Shown piece by piece: positions 8,672-17,481 of a DNA stretch of 64,000 nucleotides. The number at the start of each line of letters is the position of its first letter. Positions within the stretch are counted from its first letter, which is position 1. Source of the stretch: Streptomyces tibetensis (GTDB taxonomy: Bacteria > Actinomycetota > Actinomycetes > Streptomycetales > Streptomycetaceae); NCBI RefSeq assembly GCF_007655005.1, contig NZ_SZVW01000015.1, positions 62,001 to 126,000 of the forward strand. The letters are read 5' to 3'. The notes under the pieces were generated by a model, which worked only from the letters and a program-made list of their open reading frames with translations, searched no databases and was not told the DNA's origin. Made by a program: the position numbers and the translations under genes.

Positions 8672-8695
8672 TGCTATGCAACTCGTTGCATAGCA
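8672..8695. promoter_or_regulatory. PadR operator (11-bp inverted repeat)
   Basis: TGCTATGCAAC and GTTGCATAGCA form an exact inverted repeat with a 2-bp spacer, ending 12 bp before the padR start codon. The ATGCAA/TTGCAT core resembles operators described for other PadR proteins, and the AT-rich arm probably covers the -10 region. It is very likely the binding site of the adjacent regulator. Confidence 0.8.
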
Positions 8696-8769
8696 AGTCA
8701 CGTAGATGTCGATGCGACGCGGCTCACGTACGTTCTTGCTCCCTGCCTCTCGAGAAGTCGTCCGCGTCG

Positions 8770-8885
8770 GTCCCGCCATCGGCAGCACGAACATCCCGTC
8801 CGGCACCAGGAGATGGTGGACGGTCCGCAGCGCGAGGGGGGATCTCGGCGCGCGGCAGCATGAGCAGGGAGAAGAAGGCGGCTCT
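8770..8885 (-). pseudogene. Frameshifted methyltransferase relic
   Basis: On the minus strand, FFSLLMLPRAEIP is read to a run of six cytosines (plus-strand G at 8836-8841) and continues in the next frame as LALRTVHHLLVPDGMFVLP. Dropping one C joins them into one stretch typical of class I SAM-dependent methyltransferases (helix before a 'LLVPGG' loop). No start, no SAM-binding glycine motif and no C-terminus are seen, so this is a decayed fragment. The rest of the 445-bp gap (8661-9105), apart from the PadR operator at 8672-8695, shows no gene. Confidence 0.45.
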
Positions 8886-9105
8886 CTGGGAGGAGTGCCC
8901 GCGCCGAGGGCCGGATCTCGTCACTACGGCGACATTTCGGCCAACACTCCACCCGCTTTCCATCCTCGGACAACCGCGTGACCGGTCCGTTCCTCTCACA
9001 GCGCGGGCGGAGCAAGACGCCTCTCATGTGACGGCCCCGGCCCGGACCTCGCGGACGCGCCGTGCCGCCTGCTTCCTTCTCACAGCACCGAAGGGCGAGG
9101 TAACC

Positions 9106-10863
9106 ATGACCAGAAAGCGCACCGCTCGGCTGCGGCGTACGCTGCTCGCCGGCACCACGGCCGTCGCCGTGACGGCCGTCACGGCCGGCATCGTGGCCGC
9201 AGCGCAGGAACCTGCGAAGGCCGCGACGGGCCCCGAGCTGAGCCTGGTCGCCGCGACCGGTTCGGTGACGCTCACCTCCTGGAAGGAGGAGCCGGGTGTG
9301 TACCTGGACCTCGGCACCTACCTCATCTCCGAGGGGACGCCGCTGGAGCTCAAGGTGACCCGGAAGTCGTACAAGGACCCGGTGGCCGTCACCCAGACCG
9401 TGTACGAGGGCGGCAAGCCCAAGGCGAAGAAGCTGCCCACGGGCACCGTGAAGGACTTTTCCGGGCTGCCCGGCTTCTCGGAGATCACCCTCACCGACAA
9501 GGCCGGCAAGAAGGTCCTCACCCGCAGCGAGAGCTTCTGCCCGAACAACGCCAGCGGCCGGGTGCGGCCCGACGCGCCCTCCACCTCGAAGTATCCGGAG
9601 AGCTGCCCCACCAACCCCTTCACCCTCGGCTCCGTGTGGGGCGTCGAGAAGGGGTGGGCGTCCAACACTTACGCGGGCTCCTACGGCGAACCGGCCCAGC
9701 TGCCGGCCGGTACCTACACGGCCAAGGTCGGTGTCGCCAAGAAGTACCGCGACCTCTTCGGCATCGCCGACAAGCCGGCCACGGTCAAGGTGACCGTGGT
9801 GGAACGAAGCGAAGAGGACGAAGAGGGCTCCACCGGGGCGGCGCCCCGTTCCGCCAAGTCCGGCGAGCACGCCGGGCACGGTGCCGGTCACCAGGCACCG
9901 ACCGCGCACACCGGTCACGGGCCGGGGCATGCCCCGAGCCGCGCCGAGGCGGCCGCGCCGGTGACGAGCGGTGCGGGCCCCTCGTACAACGTGGGCCACG
10001 GTCCGCTGAAGGCCGCGCCACCGGCCCTGCCGTGGGCGCTGAAGAAGAAGCAGCAGTCCGCACTGTCTCAGCAGGCCAGGGACGCCGGCGGCCAGACCGA
10101 CGGCTCGCGTCAGGCGCCCGCCCTCAAGCCGCTGTCGAAGCGGCCCGCCGGCACGCCCTCCGTCCCGGACGTCCCCAAGCCGGACCTGCGCTCGCTGCCG
10201 GCCTACGGCATCACCATCAGCGACGGCGACAAGGACATCCCGGGCAAGGACTACCTCGCGTTCAGTGCCAACGTCTGGAACGCCGGCCCGGCGCAACTCG
10301 TGGTGGACGGGTTCCGCTCGCCCGGCAAGGCCAAGATGGACGCCTACCAGTACTTCTACGACGCCAAGGGCAAGCAGGTCGGCTACACCCCGACCGGCAC
10401 CATGGAGTGGGACCCGCGTCCGGGGCACGTGCACTGGCACTTCACCGACTTCGCCAGTTACCGGCTGCTGAAGGCCGACAAGAAGGAGGCCGTGCGCAGC
10501 GGCAAGGAAGCGTTCTGCCTGGCCAACACCGACGCGATCGACTACACGGTGAAGAACGCCAACTGGCACCCGTACAACACGGACCTGGCCACCGCCTGCG
10601 GCGAGGAGAACTCGATCTCCGTCCGCGAGGTGCTGGACGTCGGATCCGGTGACACGTACACCCAGGACCTGCCTGGCCAGTCGTTCGACATCACCGGAGT
10701 GCCCAACGGCACGTACTACATCCAGGTGCTGGCCAACCCCGAGAAGCGGCTGAAGGAAACCGACCTCGACAACAACAGTGCCCTTCGGAAGATCGTGCTC
10801 GGCGGCGAGCCGGGCAAGCGGACGGTCACCGTGCCGGCGCACGACCTGGTGAACGCCAACTGA
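9106..10863 (+). CDS. Secreted lysyl-oxidase-like copper protein with His-rich linker
   Basis: 585 residues from ATG 9106, after GGGCGAGG. An N-terminal signal peptide (TRKRTARLRRTLLAGTTAVA then hydrophobic stretch, cut near AKAATG) predicts export. Residues about 40-235 form an all-beta N-terminal region with two cysteines. A linker with six histidines (255-275) follows. Residues about 365-585 match the lysyl oxidase fold, with the copper site HVHWHF (H441, H443, H445) and a following FTDFASYRLL. Known family members oxidise peptidyl lysine with Cu and a tyrosine-derived quinone. Whether this one cross-links proteins or oxidises another amine is not known. A strong hairpin follows. Confidence 0.8.
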   Translation: MTRKRTARLRRTLLAGTTAVAVTAVTAGIVAAAQEPAKAATGPELSLVAATGSVTLTSWKEEPGVYLDLGTYLISEGTPLELKVTRKSYKDPVAVTQTVYEGGKPKAKKLPTGTVKDFSGLPGFSEITLTDKAGKKVLTRSESFCPNNASGRVRPDAPSTSKYPESCPTNPFTLGSVWGVEKGWASNTYAGSYGEPAQLPAGTYTAKVGVAKKYRDLFGIADKPATVKVTVVERSEEDEEGSTGAAPRSAKSGEHAGHGAGHQAPTAHTGHGPGHAPSRAEAAAPVTSGAGPSYNVGHGPLKAAPPALPWALKKKQQSALSQQARDAGGQTDGSRQAPALKPLSKRPAGTPSVPDVPKPDLRSLPAYGITISDGDKDIPGKDYLAFSANVWNAGPAQLVVDGFRSPGKAKMDAYQYFYDAKGKQVGYTPTGTMEWDPRPGHVHWHFTDFASYRLLKADKKEAVRSGKEAFCLANTDAIDYTVKNANWHPYNTDLATACGEENSISVREVLDVGSGDTYTQDLPGQSFDITGVPNGTYYIQVLANPEKRLKETDLDNNSALRKIVLGGEPGKRTVTVPAHDLVNAN

Positions 10864-10886
10864 CCCTGACGCGCGACGGGTAGAGC

Positions 10887-10913
10887 GTCCCCGCCCGAGA
10901 TCAGGGCGGGGAC
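10887..10913 (+). terminator. Hairpin terminator after lysyl-oxidase-like gene
   Basis: GTCCCCGCCC and GGGCGGGGAC form a 10-bp perfect stem with a 7-nt loop, 23 bp after the stop codon at 10863. Confidence 0.8.
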
Positions 10914-10995
10914 ACGGCCATCGGCGGCATTCTCCGAGCGGGAGTTCGTTTCGGGGACGAGTGGCTGGTCCGGGAGATCGCCCGCGGGCTGGATC

Positions 10996-13455
10996 TCAGT
11001 GCCGCTCAGGCTGGGGGAGCGTCTGCGCGCACCAGATCGTCTTGCCGTCGGCGGTGTGCCGGGTGCCCCACCCTTGGGTGAGCTGGGCGACGAGCAACAG
11101 ACCGCGGCCGCCCTCGTCGAAGGCGCGGGCCCGGCGCAGGTGCGGGGCGGTGTTGCTGGCGTCGGAGACCTCGCAGATCAGGGAGGTGTCGCGAATCAGC
11201 CGCAGTCTGATGGGCGGCTCGCCGTATCTGATGGCGTTGGTGACCAGCTCGCTGACGACCAGTTCGGTGACGAACGCCGCCTCCTCCAGACCCCAGGCGT
11301 CCACTTGGTCGACGGCGAGCTTCCTGGCGCGCGGCACCTGCGCGGTGTCGGGCTCGACGTCCCAGTCGGCGACGTGGTGGGGATCCAGCGCGTGGGTGCG
11401 AACGAGCAGCAGGGCCGCGTCATCGGTGCGGCGTTGGGGAAGCATGGCGTCCATCACCGTGTCGCACAGGGCGTCCAGCGAGGTGGTCGAGTGATTCAGG
11501 GCTCGCTGCAGTTCGGCGGTCCGCTCGTCGACATCGCGCTCGCGGCTTTCCACCAGTCCGTCGGTGTAGAGGGCGAGCAGGCTGCCCTCCGGCAGTTCGA
11601 GCTCGGTGGTCTCGAACGGCAGCCCACCGATGCCGAGCGGCGGTCCCGGATGGACGGGTACCGGGGTCCGGGCGCCGTCCTGGGACATGACGAGCGGCGG
11701 GGGATGGCCGGCGCTCGCCAGCGTGAGGTGCCGGGAGACCGGGTCGTAGACGGTGTAGAGGCAGGTGGCCCCGGACTCGCCGGTCGGCTGGAAGTGGCCG
11801 GTGGGCCGGAGGTCGCTGGCGAGGTGGAGGACCAGGTCGTCCAGGTGGGTCAGCAGTTCGTCCGGTGGCAGGTCGACGTCGGCGAGGGTACGTACCGCCG
11901 TGCGCAGCCTGCCCATGCTGGCCGAGGCGTGCAGACCGTGACCGACGACGTCGCCGACCACCAGGGCGACCCGGGCGCCGGACAGCGGAATGACGTCGAA
12001 CCAGTCACCGCCCACTTCCGTACCGGTCCCGCCGGGCAGGTAGCGGGAGGCCACTTCGACCGCCTCCTGCTTCGGCAGCCCTTGTGGCAGCAGGGTGCGT
12101 TGCAGGGTCAGCGCGGTGGTGCGCTCGCGCGAGTACCGGCGGGCGTTGTCGATGGCGACGGCGGCCTTGGCGGTCAGCTCCTCGGCGAGGATCAAGTCGT
12201 CGGCGGTGAAGGCTTCGGGCCGGTCGACGCGGGAGAAGGCGACAACGCCGAGCAGCACGCCGCGCGCCCGGAGCGGCACGGTGATCCGGCCGGTCAGCCC
12301 GTCCGCGGCGATGGACGCGTCGATCACCGGGTTGCCCGGTGGCCAGTGGGCCGGGTCGGCGGCGAGTCCGGGCCCGAAGGCCCACTCGCCGCCCTGGCCG
12401 GGCTCAACGGCGAGCTCGACCGTGGACCTTCCGGCGGCCATGCAGCGGGCGGCGACAGAGCCGGGCGCGTGCGTGACCGGTGTCGTGGCCCCCGAATCCT
12501 GGACGGCGTCCACCTTCGTGCTGTGCTCGGCGGCCCGGCTGAGCCTGATGGTCTCGCCGGGGGCGAACGCGGATCCTGAGGGCGGTTCCTCTCCGCGCAG
12601 CACCTCGTCGAAGAGGTCCACGCTGACGAGGTCGACGAATCCCGGCACCGGAGTCCTGGCCAGTTCCTGGGCGGTGCCGATCACGTCGAGTGTCCGGCCG
12701 ATGCCGCCGCTGGCCTCGTTGAGGATGAGCAGGCGTTGCCGAGCCCAGTACTCGGCACTCATGTCGAATCCCCAGTTGGCGATCGCGCGGACCCTGCCCT
12801 CGGCATCCCGGACGGGCCAGATGCTGGTGGCCCAGGCGTTGGCGTAGTCGCTGCCGCGCGGGCGGAAGACGGTGATGAGACGCGTGGGCTCGCCCGTCCT
12901 CGCCACTTGGGCGAGCGCGTCGGTGTAGGGCTTGTCGTCCCTCTCGGGAAACAGCGTGCGGTCGAATTCGGGAAGCACCTCGCGGTACTTGCTGCCGAGT
13001 ACCTGCTCCTCGGAGTGCGCGATCACCCGGCCCGAGGAGGCGTTGATCCACAGGAACCGCAGCTCAGGATCGTAGACCCCCAGCGCGAAGGGAGACTGCT
13101 CGAATGCCCGGTCGGCGACCACCGGACGGCGTCCCCAACGCTGGATGGCCACCACGTGGCCCAGCGCCCGCTCGTCGGGGCCGTGCAACGGCTGGGCCGT
13201 CACCACGGCGTCCACGGTGGAGCCGTCCCGGTGGCGCAGCAGGACGAACCCCGTCGGGTCGGGACCGGCGCCGTAGCCCTCGGGGAAGCCGGGTGGCGGG
13301 GGATCGACCAGCAGATCGGTCACGGGGCGCCCGACGGTGTCCTGCGCCGTCCAGCCCAGCAGCAGCCGGCCCCCCTCGCTCCAGCCGCTCACCATGCCGT
13401 CCGGGTCCACCACGACAACGGCAGTGGGGGCGTCCTGCTTGCCGGCCATCTCCAC
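10996..13455 (-). CDS. PAS-GAF-SpoIIE phosphatase with C-terminal ATPase (RsbW-like) domain
   Basis: 819 residues from the GTG at 13455, chosen because GGAGG (13464-13468) sits 8 nt upstream; an ATG two codons later is the alternative. Order of domains: PAS (about 10-110), PAS (about 120-240), GAF (about 250-450), SpoIIE/PP2C phosphatase (about 465-680; VALVVGDVVGHGLHAS, LALYTDGLVE, RRTDDAALLLVR) and a HATPase_c anti-sigma-like domain (about 700-819; FVTELVVSELVTNAIRYG, DEGGRGLLLV). Such proteins combine phosphatase and kinase-like halves of the partner-switching systems that control sigma factors through STAS proteins. The partner is not adjacent, but a STAS gene lies 7 kb away. Confidence 0.88.
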   Translation of the reverse strand: MEMAGKQDAPTAVVVVDPDGMVSGWSEGGRLLLGWTAQDTVGRPVTDLLVDPPPPGFPEGYGAGPDPTGFVLLRHRDGSTVDAVVTAQPLHGPDERALGHVVAIQRWGRRPVVADRAFEQSPFALGVYDPELRFLWINASSGRVIAHSEEQVLGSKYREVLPEFDRTLFPERDDKPYTDALAQVARTGEPTRLITVFRPRGSDYANAWATSIWPVRDAEGRVRAIANWGFDMSAEYWARQRLLILNEASGGIGRTLDVIGTAQELARTPVPGFVDLVSVDLFDEVLRGEEPPSGSAFAPGETIRLSRAAEHSTKVDAVQDSGATTPVTHAPGSVAARCMAAGRSTVELAVEPGQGGEWAFGPGLAADPAHWPPGNPVIDASIAADGLTGRITVPLRARGVLLGVVAFSRVDRPEAFTADDLILAEELTAKAAVAIDNARRYSRERTTALTLQRTLLPQGLPKQEAVEVASRYLPGGTGTEVGGDWFDVIPLSGARVALVVGDVVGHGLHASASMGRLRTAVRTLADVDLPPDELLTHLDDLVLHLASDLRPTGHFQPTGESGATCLYTVYDPVSRHLTLASAGHPPPLVMSQDGARTPVPVHPGPPLGIGGLPFETTELELPEGSLLALYTDGLVESRERDVDERTAELQRALNHSTTSLDALCDTVMDAMLPQRRTDDAALLLVRTHALDPHHVADWDVEPDTAQVPRARKLAVDQVDAWGLEEAAFVTELVVSELVTNAIRYGEPPIRLRLIRDTSLICEVSDASNTAPHLRRARAFDEGGRGLLLVAQLTQGWGTRHTADGKTIWCAQTLPQPERH

Positions 13456-13636
13456 GTACCACGCCTCCGTCCGGATTGCCGTGCCCGTCGGGGCTGGTCT
13501 CCAGCGGTTGCTTTCCAGCCTAGATCGGCCCCCGTCGCACGGCGCTCCAGGGCCCGGTGCCCTTCCACGACGGCACCGACTGGTTCCTGCCGTTTCGGCG
13601 GCGCCTACCACCAGACCAAGGACGGACTGCCCGCGG

Positions 13637-14890
13637 CTACGACCAGGGCAGGACCAGCGCGCCCCAGGCGACGACGGGACCGAGGGCGACGATTCCGCCG
13701 GTGTAGCCGATGACCTGGCGGTAGAAGCGGCGGGGGTCGACCCCGCGGGCGTTGCTGAGGACGAGTGCGCCGTTGGTGGAGAAGGGCGAGGTGTCGACGA
13801 TCGTCGTGGAGACGGCGAGAGCGGCGATCAGCCCGGCGGCGCTGAGGTGGCTGGACAGCAGCAGCGGTACGGCGATCGGGATGATCGCGGTGAGGATCGC
13901 GGTGGAGGAGGCGAAGGCGGACGTGATGGCCACGGTGAAGCACAGCAGCAGGGCGACGGCGACCGGTGCGCCCAGGCCGGCCGCGTGCTCGGAGATGTTC
14001 TCGATGATGCCGGCCTTCTCCAGCATGGCGATGTAGGTCATCATGCCCGCGACCAGCAGCAGGGTGGACCAGCTGACGCCGTCCACCGCCTTCTCCTGGC
14101 GCTTCATGTCCACCAGGGCCAGCAGGGCACCGGCCGCGAGGGCGAGGAAGCCGATCTCCAGATGGAAGCCGAGGGCGCCGATGACGAGAGCGGCCAGGCA
14201 GGCGAGGGTGAGCCACTGCCGCCAGTCGGGCCTGCCGGACACGGCGAGGTCCTGGTCCTCGGCGGCTTCCTCGGAGCCCTCGGCCAGCGGGACGGGGCGC
14301 TTGGCGAGCAGCACGTAGGTGAGTGCCGAGAGCACCAGGTTGATCAGGAAGCTGGCGCTGAACAGCGTCACCGCGGAGATGTGCAGTTCGGTCTTGTCGA
14401 CCAGGCCGAGCACCAGCGCACCGGACACCGCGAGCGGGGAGAACGCGCCCGCGTGTCCGCCGCTGATCACCATCATGCCCACGACCAGCGGGTTGAGCTT
14501 GTAGCGGTAGGCGAAATTCATGCCGATCGGGGCGAGGATCGCGACCGCGGCAGGAGTGAACGTGCCGAACGCCGTCAGCAGCGCGGCCACCAGGAACAAC
14601 ACCCAGGGGATGAGCGCGACCCTGCCGCGCACCAGCCGCACCCCGGCCGCGACCAGCCGGTCGATGGTGCCGTTGCGGCGGGCGACGGAGAACAGGTAGG
14701 TGACTCCGACGATGGTCACGAAGAGCTCCGCCGGAAACCCCTCGAAGATCTCGTCCTCGGTGAGGCCGAGCGAGGCGGTGCCGACCGCGAAGGTGGAGAC
14801 GAAGGCGAGGATGCCCAGGTTGATCGGCAGCACCGTGCCGACCACGAACATCACCAGCAGCGCGCCTATGGAGATCACTTCAGCAGACAT
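13637..14890 (-). CDS. SLC13/MatC-type dicarboxylate or tricarboxylate transporter
   Basis: 417 residues, with about ten to twelve hydrophobic helices across the whole length. The N-terminus (MSAEVISIGALLVMFVVGTV) and the VISGGHAGAFSPLAVSGAL and TIVDTSPFSTNGALVL segments, related by internal symmetry, match the MatC/SLC13 permease family of carboxylate uptake carriers. It lies 103 bp downstream of the PrpF-type isomerase on the same strand, so the pair probably imports and isomerises an unsaturated or branched tricarboxylate such as aconitate or methylaconitate. The true substrate is inferred from this pairing only. Confidence 0.85.
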   Translation of the reverse strand: MSAEVISIGALLVMFVVGTVLPINLGILAFVSTFAVGTASLGLTEDEIFEGFPAELFVTIVGVTYLFSVARRNGTIDRLVAAGVRLVRGRVALIPWVLFLVAALLTAFGTFTPAAVAILAPIGMNFAYRYKLNPLVVGMMVISGGHAGAFSPLAVSGALVLGLVDKTELHISAVTLFSASFLINLVLSALTYVLLAKRPVPLAEGSEEAAEDQDLAVSGRPDWRQWLTLACLAALVIGALGFHLEIGFLALAAGALLALVDMKRQEKAVDGVSWSTLLLVAGMMTYIAMLEKAGIIENISEHAAGLGAPVAVALLLCFTVAITSAFASSTAILTAIIPIAVPLLLSSHLSAAGLIAALAVSTTIVDTSPFSTNGALVLSNARGVDPRRFYRQVIGYTGGIVALGPVVAWGALVLPWS

Positions 14891-14993
14891 CTTTGTCCTT
14901 GGTGCGAGGGGGGAGGGGCGCCCCGGGGGGCGCGAGGGTCTCCCGGTGCGGACGGCTGGGGGACCGGCCGACCGGGGTGATGTCCGTCCCGGT

Positions 14994-16142
14994 TCAGGCG
15001 GCTTGCGTGCGGCCCGTTGCCGGGGCGTGGATGCGGCCGGTTTCCGGGACGTAGATACGGGCGTCGGCGAGCAGCCGTGCCGCGCGTTGCACGGTGACCC
15101 GCCGCGGCAGGCCGTCCCGTAGGTCGGTGCAGCGGACCGCGACGATGCCGGCGGGTGTGCCCAGACGCAGCCATTCGTCGGTCGGGCCGCCCGCGGTCCG
15201 GCAGACCACGGAGTCCTCGACGAGCCCGGCCGCCGCGACGGCGACGGCGGAGGTCAGGCCGATCGCGGGGTGCGGGGTGTTCATGCTGAGCATGCGCACC
15301 GAGACGTCGTAGTCCGCGGCCGCGATCTGCTCCCCGAGGGTGGTGGTGTAGGGCACCGGCGGGCCCACCAGGCCCACCTTGGGCACCGCGTCGCCGGGCT
15401 CTTCGCCCGGCTCGAGCAGCAGCCCCATGAGCGGTGCGGCGGCATGACGGACGGTGCGCAGCCAGGGCACGTCCGCGCCCATCCGCTCCAGTGACTCGGC
15501 GCCGGTGCGTCCGGCGCCGAGGGCGTCGATGAGGACGACGGGTGCTCCGGCGTCCACCATGCTCACCCGTACCGGCTCGGCGGCAGCGACCGGCAGGTCC
15601 TGCGCGGCCTGCCCGGTGGGGAGCAGTGAACCGGTGGTGCCGCCGGCCGGATCGCGGAAGGTGAGGCCGACGGCGACCCCGCCGGCACGGGTGCCGGGTA
15701 CGGTCTGGTGGCCGAAGTGGTGTACGACGCCACCGGTGGTGTCCACGACCCCTTCGAGGACCGCACCGGTGTTGGTGTTGCGCATCACCACACGAGTCCG
15801 GTCGCCGGTGATCGCCACCATGCCCTTCGCGACGACGTACAGCGCGACCCCCGTGGCACAGTTGCCGCAGTTGCTCGTCCACTCGACCGAGCCCGTGCCG
15901 ATGCCCACCTGGGCGAAGAGATAGTCCACGTCCACGCCGGGCTGGGGGGCGGCGCCGACCACCGCCGCTTTCGAGGTGGTGGGGGTCGCCCCGCCCACAC
16001 CGTCGAGTTCCACGGGGTCGGTGGCGCCGTACGCGGAGACCAGCAGCTTCTCCAGGTCGCCACGGCCGGCGGGGACGTCGACCTGGTTGAACAGCCAGCA
16101 CTTGCTGGTGCCGCCACGCACCAGGGTCGCGGGAGTGTGCAC
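14994..16142 (-). CDS. PrpF-family isomerase/tautomerase
   Basis: 382 residues, the usual PrpF length, beginning MHTPATLVRGGTSKCWLFNQ. The PrpF/DapF-like double fold is visible: VGGATPTTSKAAVVG, the cysteine motif NCGNCATGVALYVV and the C-terminal MNTPHPAIGLTSAVAVAAA. Family members isomerise methylaconitate, aconitate or 4-oxalomesaconate by shifting a double bond. The adjacent SLC13/MatC-type carrier and divergent LysR regulator suggest a small carboxylate utilisation unit. Which acid is used cannot be decided. Confidence 0.88.
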   Translation of the reverse strand: MHTPATLVRGGTSKCWLFNQVDVPAGRGDLEKLLVSAYGATDPVELDGVGGATPTTSKAAVVGAAPQPGVDVDYLFAQVGIGTGSVEWTSNCGNCATGVALYVVAKGMVAITGDRTRVVMRNTNTGAVLEGVVDTTGGVVHHFGHQTVPGTRAGGVAVGLTFRDPAGGTTGSLLPTGQAAQDLPVAAAEPVRVSMVDAGAPVVLIDALGAGRTGAESLERMGADVPWLRTVRHAAAPLMGLLLEPGEEPGDAVPKVGLVGPPVPYTTTLGEQIAAADYDVSVRMLSMNTPHPAIGLTSAVAVAAAGLVEDSVVCRTAGGPTDEWLRLGTPAGIVAVRCTDLRDGLPRRVTVQRAARLLADARIYVPETGRIHAPATGRTQAA

Positions 16143-16286
16143 GTCTGAGCTCTTCCTTGATCAACGAGGGGAGGGGATGGCCGAGGCGGCGGTGACGGGC
16201 GCATTGCGGCCGGCGAACCGCTCGGCGATTGCGGAGACCTTCGCAGAGGCGTGACTTCGGAACAATCGCAGTTCGCTTCAGGTGGG

Positions 16287-16301
16287 TTTAGCTCAGCTAA
16301 A
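16287..16301. promoter_or_regulatory. LysR binding palindrome (T-N11-A type)
   Basis: TTTAGCT-C-AGCTAAA is a perfect 15-nt dyad containing the T-N11-A pattern of LysR boxes. It lies 9 bp before the start of the second LysR gene in the 168-bp gap divergent from prpF, so autorepression plus control of the prpF-transporter unit is likely. Confidence 0.75.
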
Positions 16302-16310
16302 GTCGTACGC

Positions 16311-17264
16311 ATGCTGAACGTGCGCCGACTGCTGCTGCTCACCGAGGCCACCGAACGCGGGTCGCTCACCGCCGCGGCGGAAGCCCTGGGCATGACCACG
16401 TCCGCCGCCTCCCAGCAGATGTCCCTGCTGGAGCAGGAGGCCGGACAGCCCCTGATCGAGCGACTGCCACGCGGGATCCGCCCCACACCGGCGGGCGCCG
16501 CGCTGGCCGGGCGCGGTCGGGCGATCCGCCGTGAACTGCGCGCAGCGCAAGCCGACTTGGACTCCTTCACGGCCCTCGACCAGGGCACTTTGCGGCTGGG
16601 TTCCTTCCCCACGGCCAGCGCGTCCCTGCTGCCGCTCGCGCTCACCCGCTTCCGGCGTCGTCACACCGGCATCCGCATCGAGGTACGTGCCGGGGTCCTC
16701 GCCGAGCTCCGGGAAATGCTGCACACCGGCGAGGTGGAGCAGGGGCTGCTCTGGGACTACGAGTGGAACCGCCTCGACGATCCGGCGCTCTCCCTCACCC
16801 ACCTCCTGGACGATCCCACGGTGCTGGTCGTCCCCGCCGACTCACCCCTTCGCAGCCATCCCTCCGTGCGCCTCGGCGACCTCGCCGACCAGGAGTGGAT
16901 CATCCGCGCCGACAACCACCCCGTCGCCGACGTCCTGCGCCGAAGCTGCCGCCGGGCGGGCTTCGAGCCGCACATCGCCTACTCCTCGCACGACTACCAG
17001 GAGGCACAGGCCATGGTCGCCGCCGGGCTCGGCATCGCCCTCGCCCCCCGACTGGCCCTCACCAGCCGGCGCAGCGACGTACGCCTCCTGCCCTTCGCCT
17101 CCGACGTACCGGCCCCCACCCGCCGCATCCTGCTCGCCCGCGCCACGGCCCGACCCGCCACTCCACCCGCCCAGGCGATGGCCCGTGTCCTGCGCACGGT
17201 GGCGCAGCGGTTCACGGCCCCCGGCCTGGACCGGGCCCAACTCGGCGCGGTACGGCGCGGCTGA
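16311..17264 (+). CDS. LysR-family transcriptional regulator
   Basis: 317 residues from the ATG at 16311 (MLNVRRLLLLTEATERGSLT); an in-frame upstream start at 16251 would run through the operator and is unlikely. The helix-turn-helix lies at residues 17-40 (LTAAAEALGMTTSAASQQMS), then the effector domain to about residue 290 (LGSFPTASASLLPLALTRFR). It is divergent from the PrpF-transporter operon and has a perfect T-N11-A palindrome directly upstream. It probably senses the carboxylate handled by that operon. Confidence 0.9.
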   Translation: MLNVRRLLLLTEATERGSLTAAAEALGMTTSAASQQMSLLEQEAGQPLIERLPRGIRPTPAGAALAGRGRAIRRELRAAQADLDSFTALDQGTLRLGSFPTASASLLPLALTRFRRRHTGIRIEVRAGVLAELREMLHTGEVEQGLLWDYEWNRLDDPALSLTHLLDDPTVLVVPADSPLRSHPSVRLGDLADQEWIIRADNHPVADVLRRSCRRAGFEPHIAYSSHDYQEAQAMVAAGLGIALAPRLALTSRRSDVRLLPFASDVPAPTRRILLARATARPATPPAQAMARVLRTVAQRFTAPGLDRAQLGAVRRG

Positions 17265-17386
17265 GGGCACGCGGCGGCTGAGCCCACGGAGCACGCGCAG
17301 CCGTCAGGCAGCTGGTTCCCCGAAGTCTTGACGATGAAAGGGCGCGCACCTACGGTCCCTACACCGCTCCCGATCGGTCGATCTCC

Positions 17387-17417
17387 CGAAACTTTCGTTG
17401 CGAAGGGAGCGCTCCCA
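17387..17417 (+). promoter_or_regulatory. Two palindromic operators upstream of the GH30 xylanase
   Basis: CGAAACTTTCG (17387-17397) is a perfect CGAAA-N-TTTCG dyad of the kind reported in front of Streptomyces xylanase genes. Six bases on, AGGGAGCGCTCCCA (17404-17417) matches 13 of 14 positions of the CebR cellobiose-repressor box TGGGAGCGCTCCCA. Both lie 65-95 bp before the start codon at 17482. This suggests double control by xylan- and cello-oligosaccharides. Confidence 0.75.
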
Positions 17418-17481
17418 CGCCCCGTCCAGGCGAAGAGAGCAGACGCCGAGACAAGCGACGCCCCTCTGTGAAGGAGGAACC

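Noticed and set aside
8698..10842. Long minus-strand open frame opposite the lysyl-oxidase-like gene
   Set aside because: The plus strand carries a signal peptide, ribosome site, conserved copper motif and terminator. The minus frame is a GC-bias artefact.
13456..13636. Possible coding remnant upstream of the PAS/SpoIIE phosphatase
   Set aside because: Short readable pieces occur in several frames, but none has a start, a family motif or length to support it.
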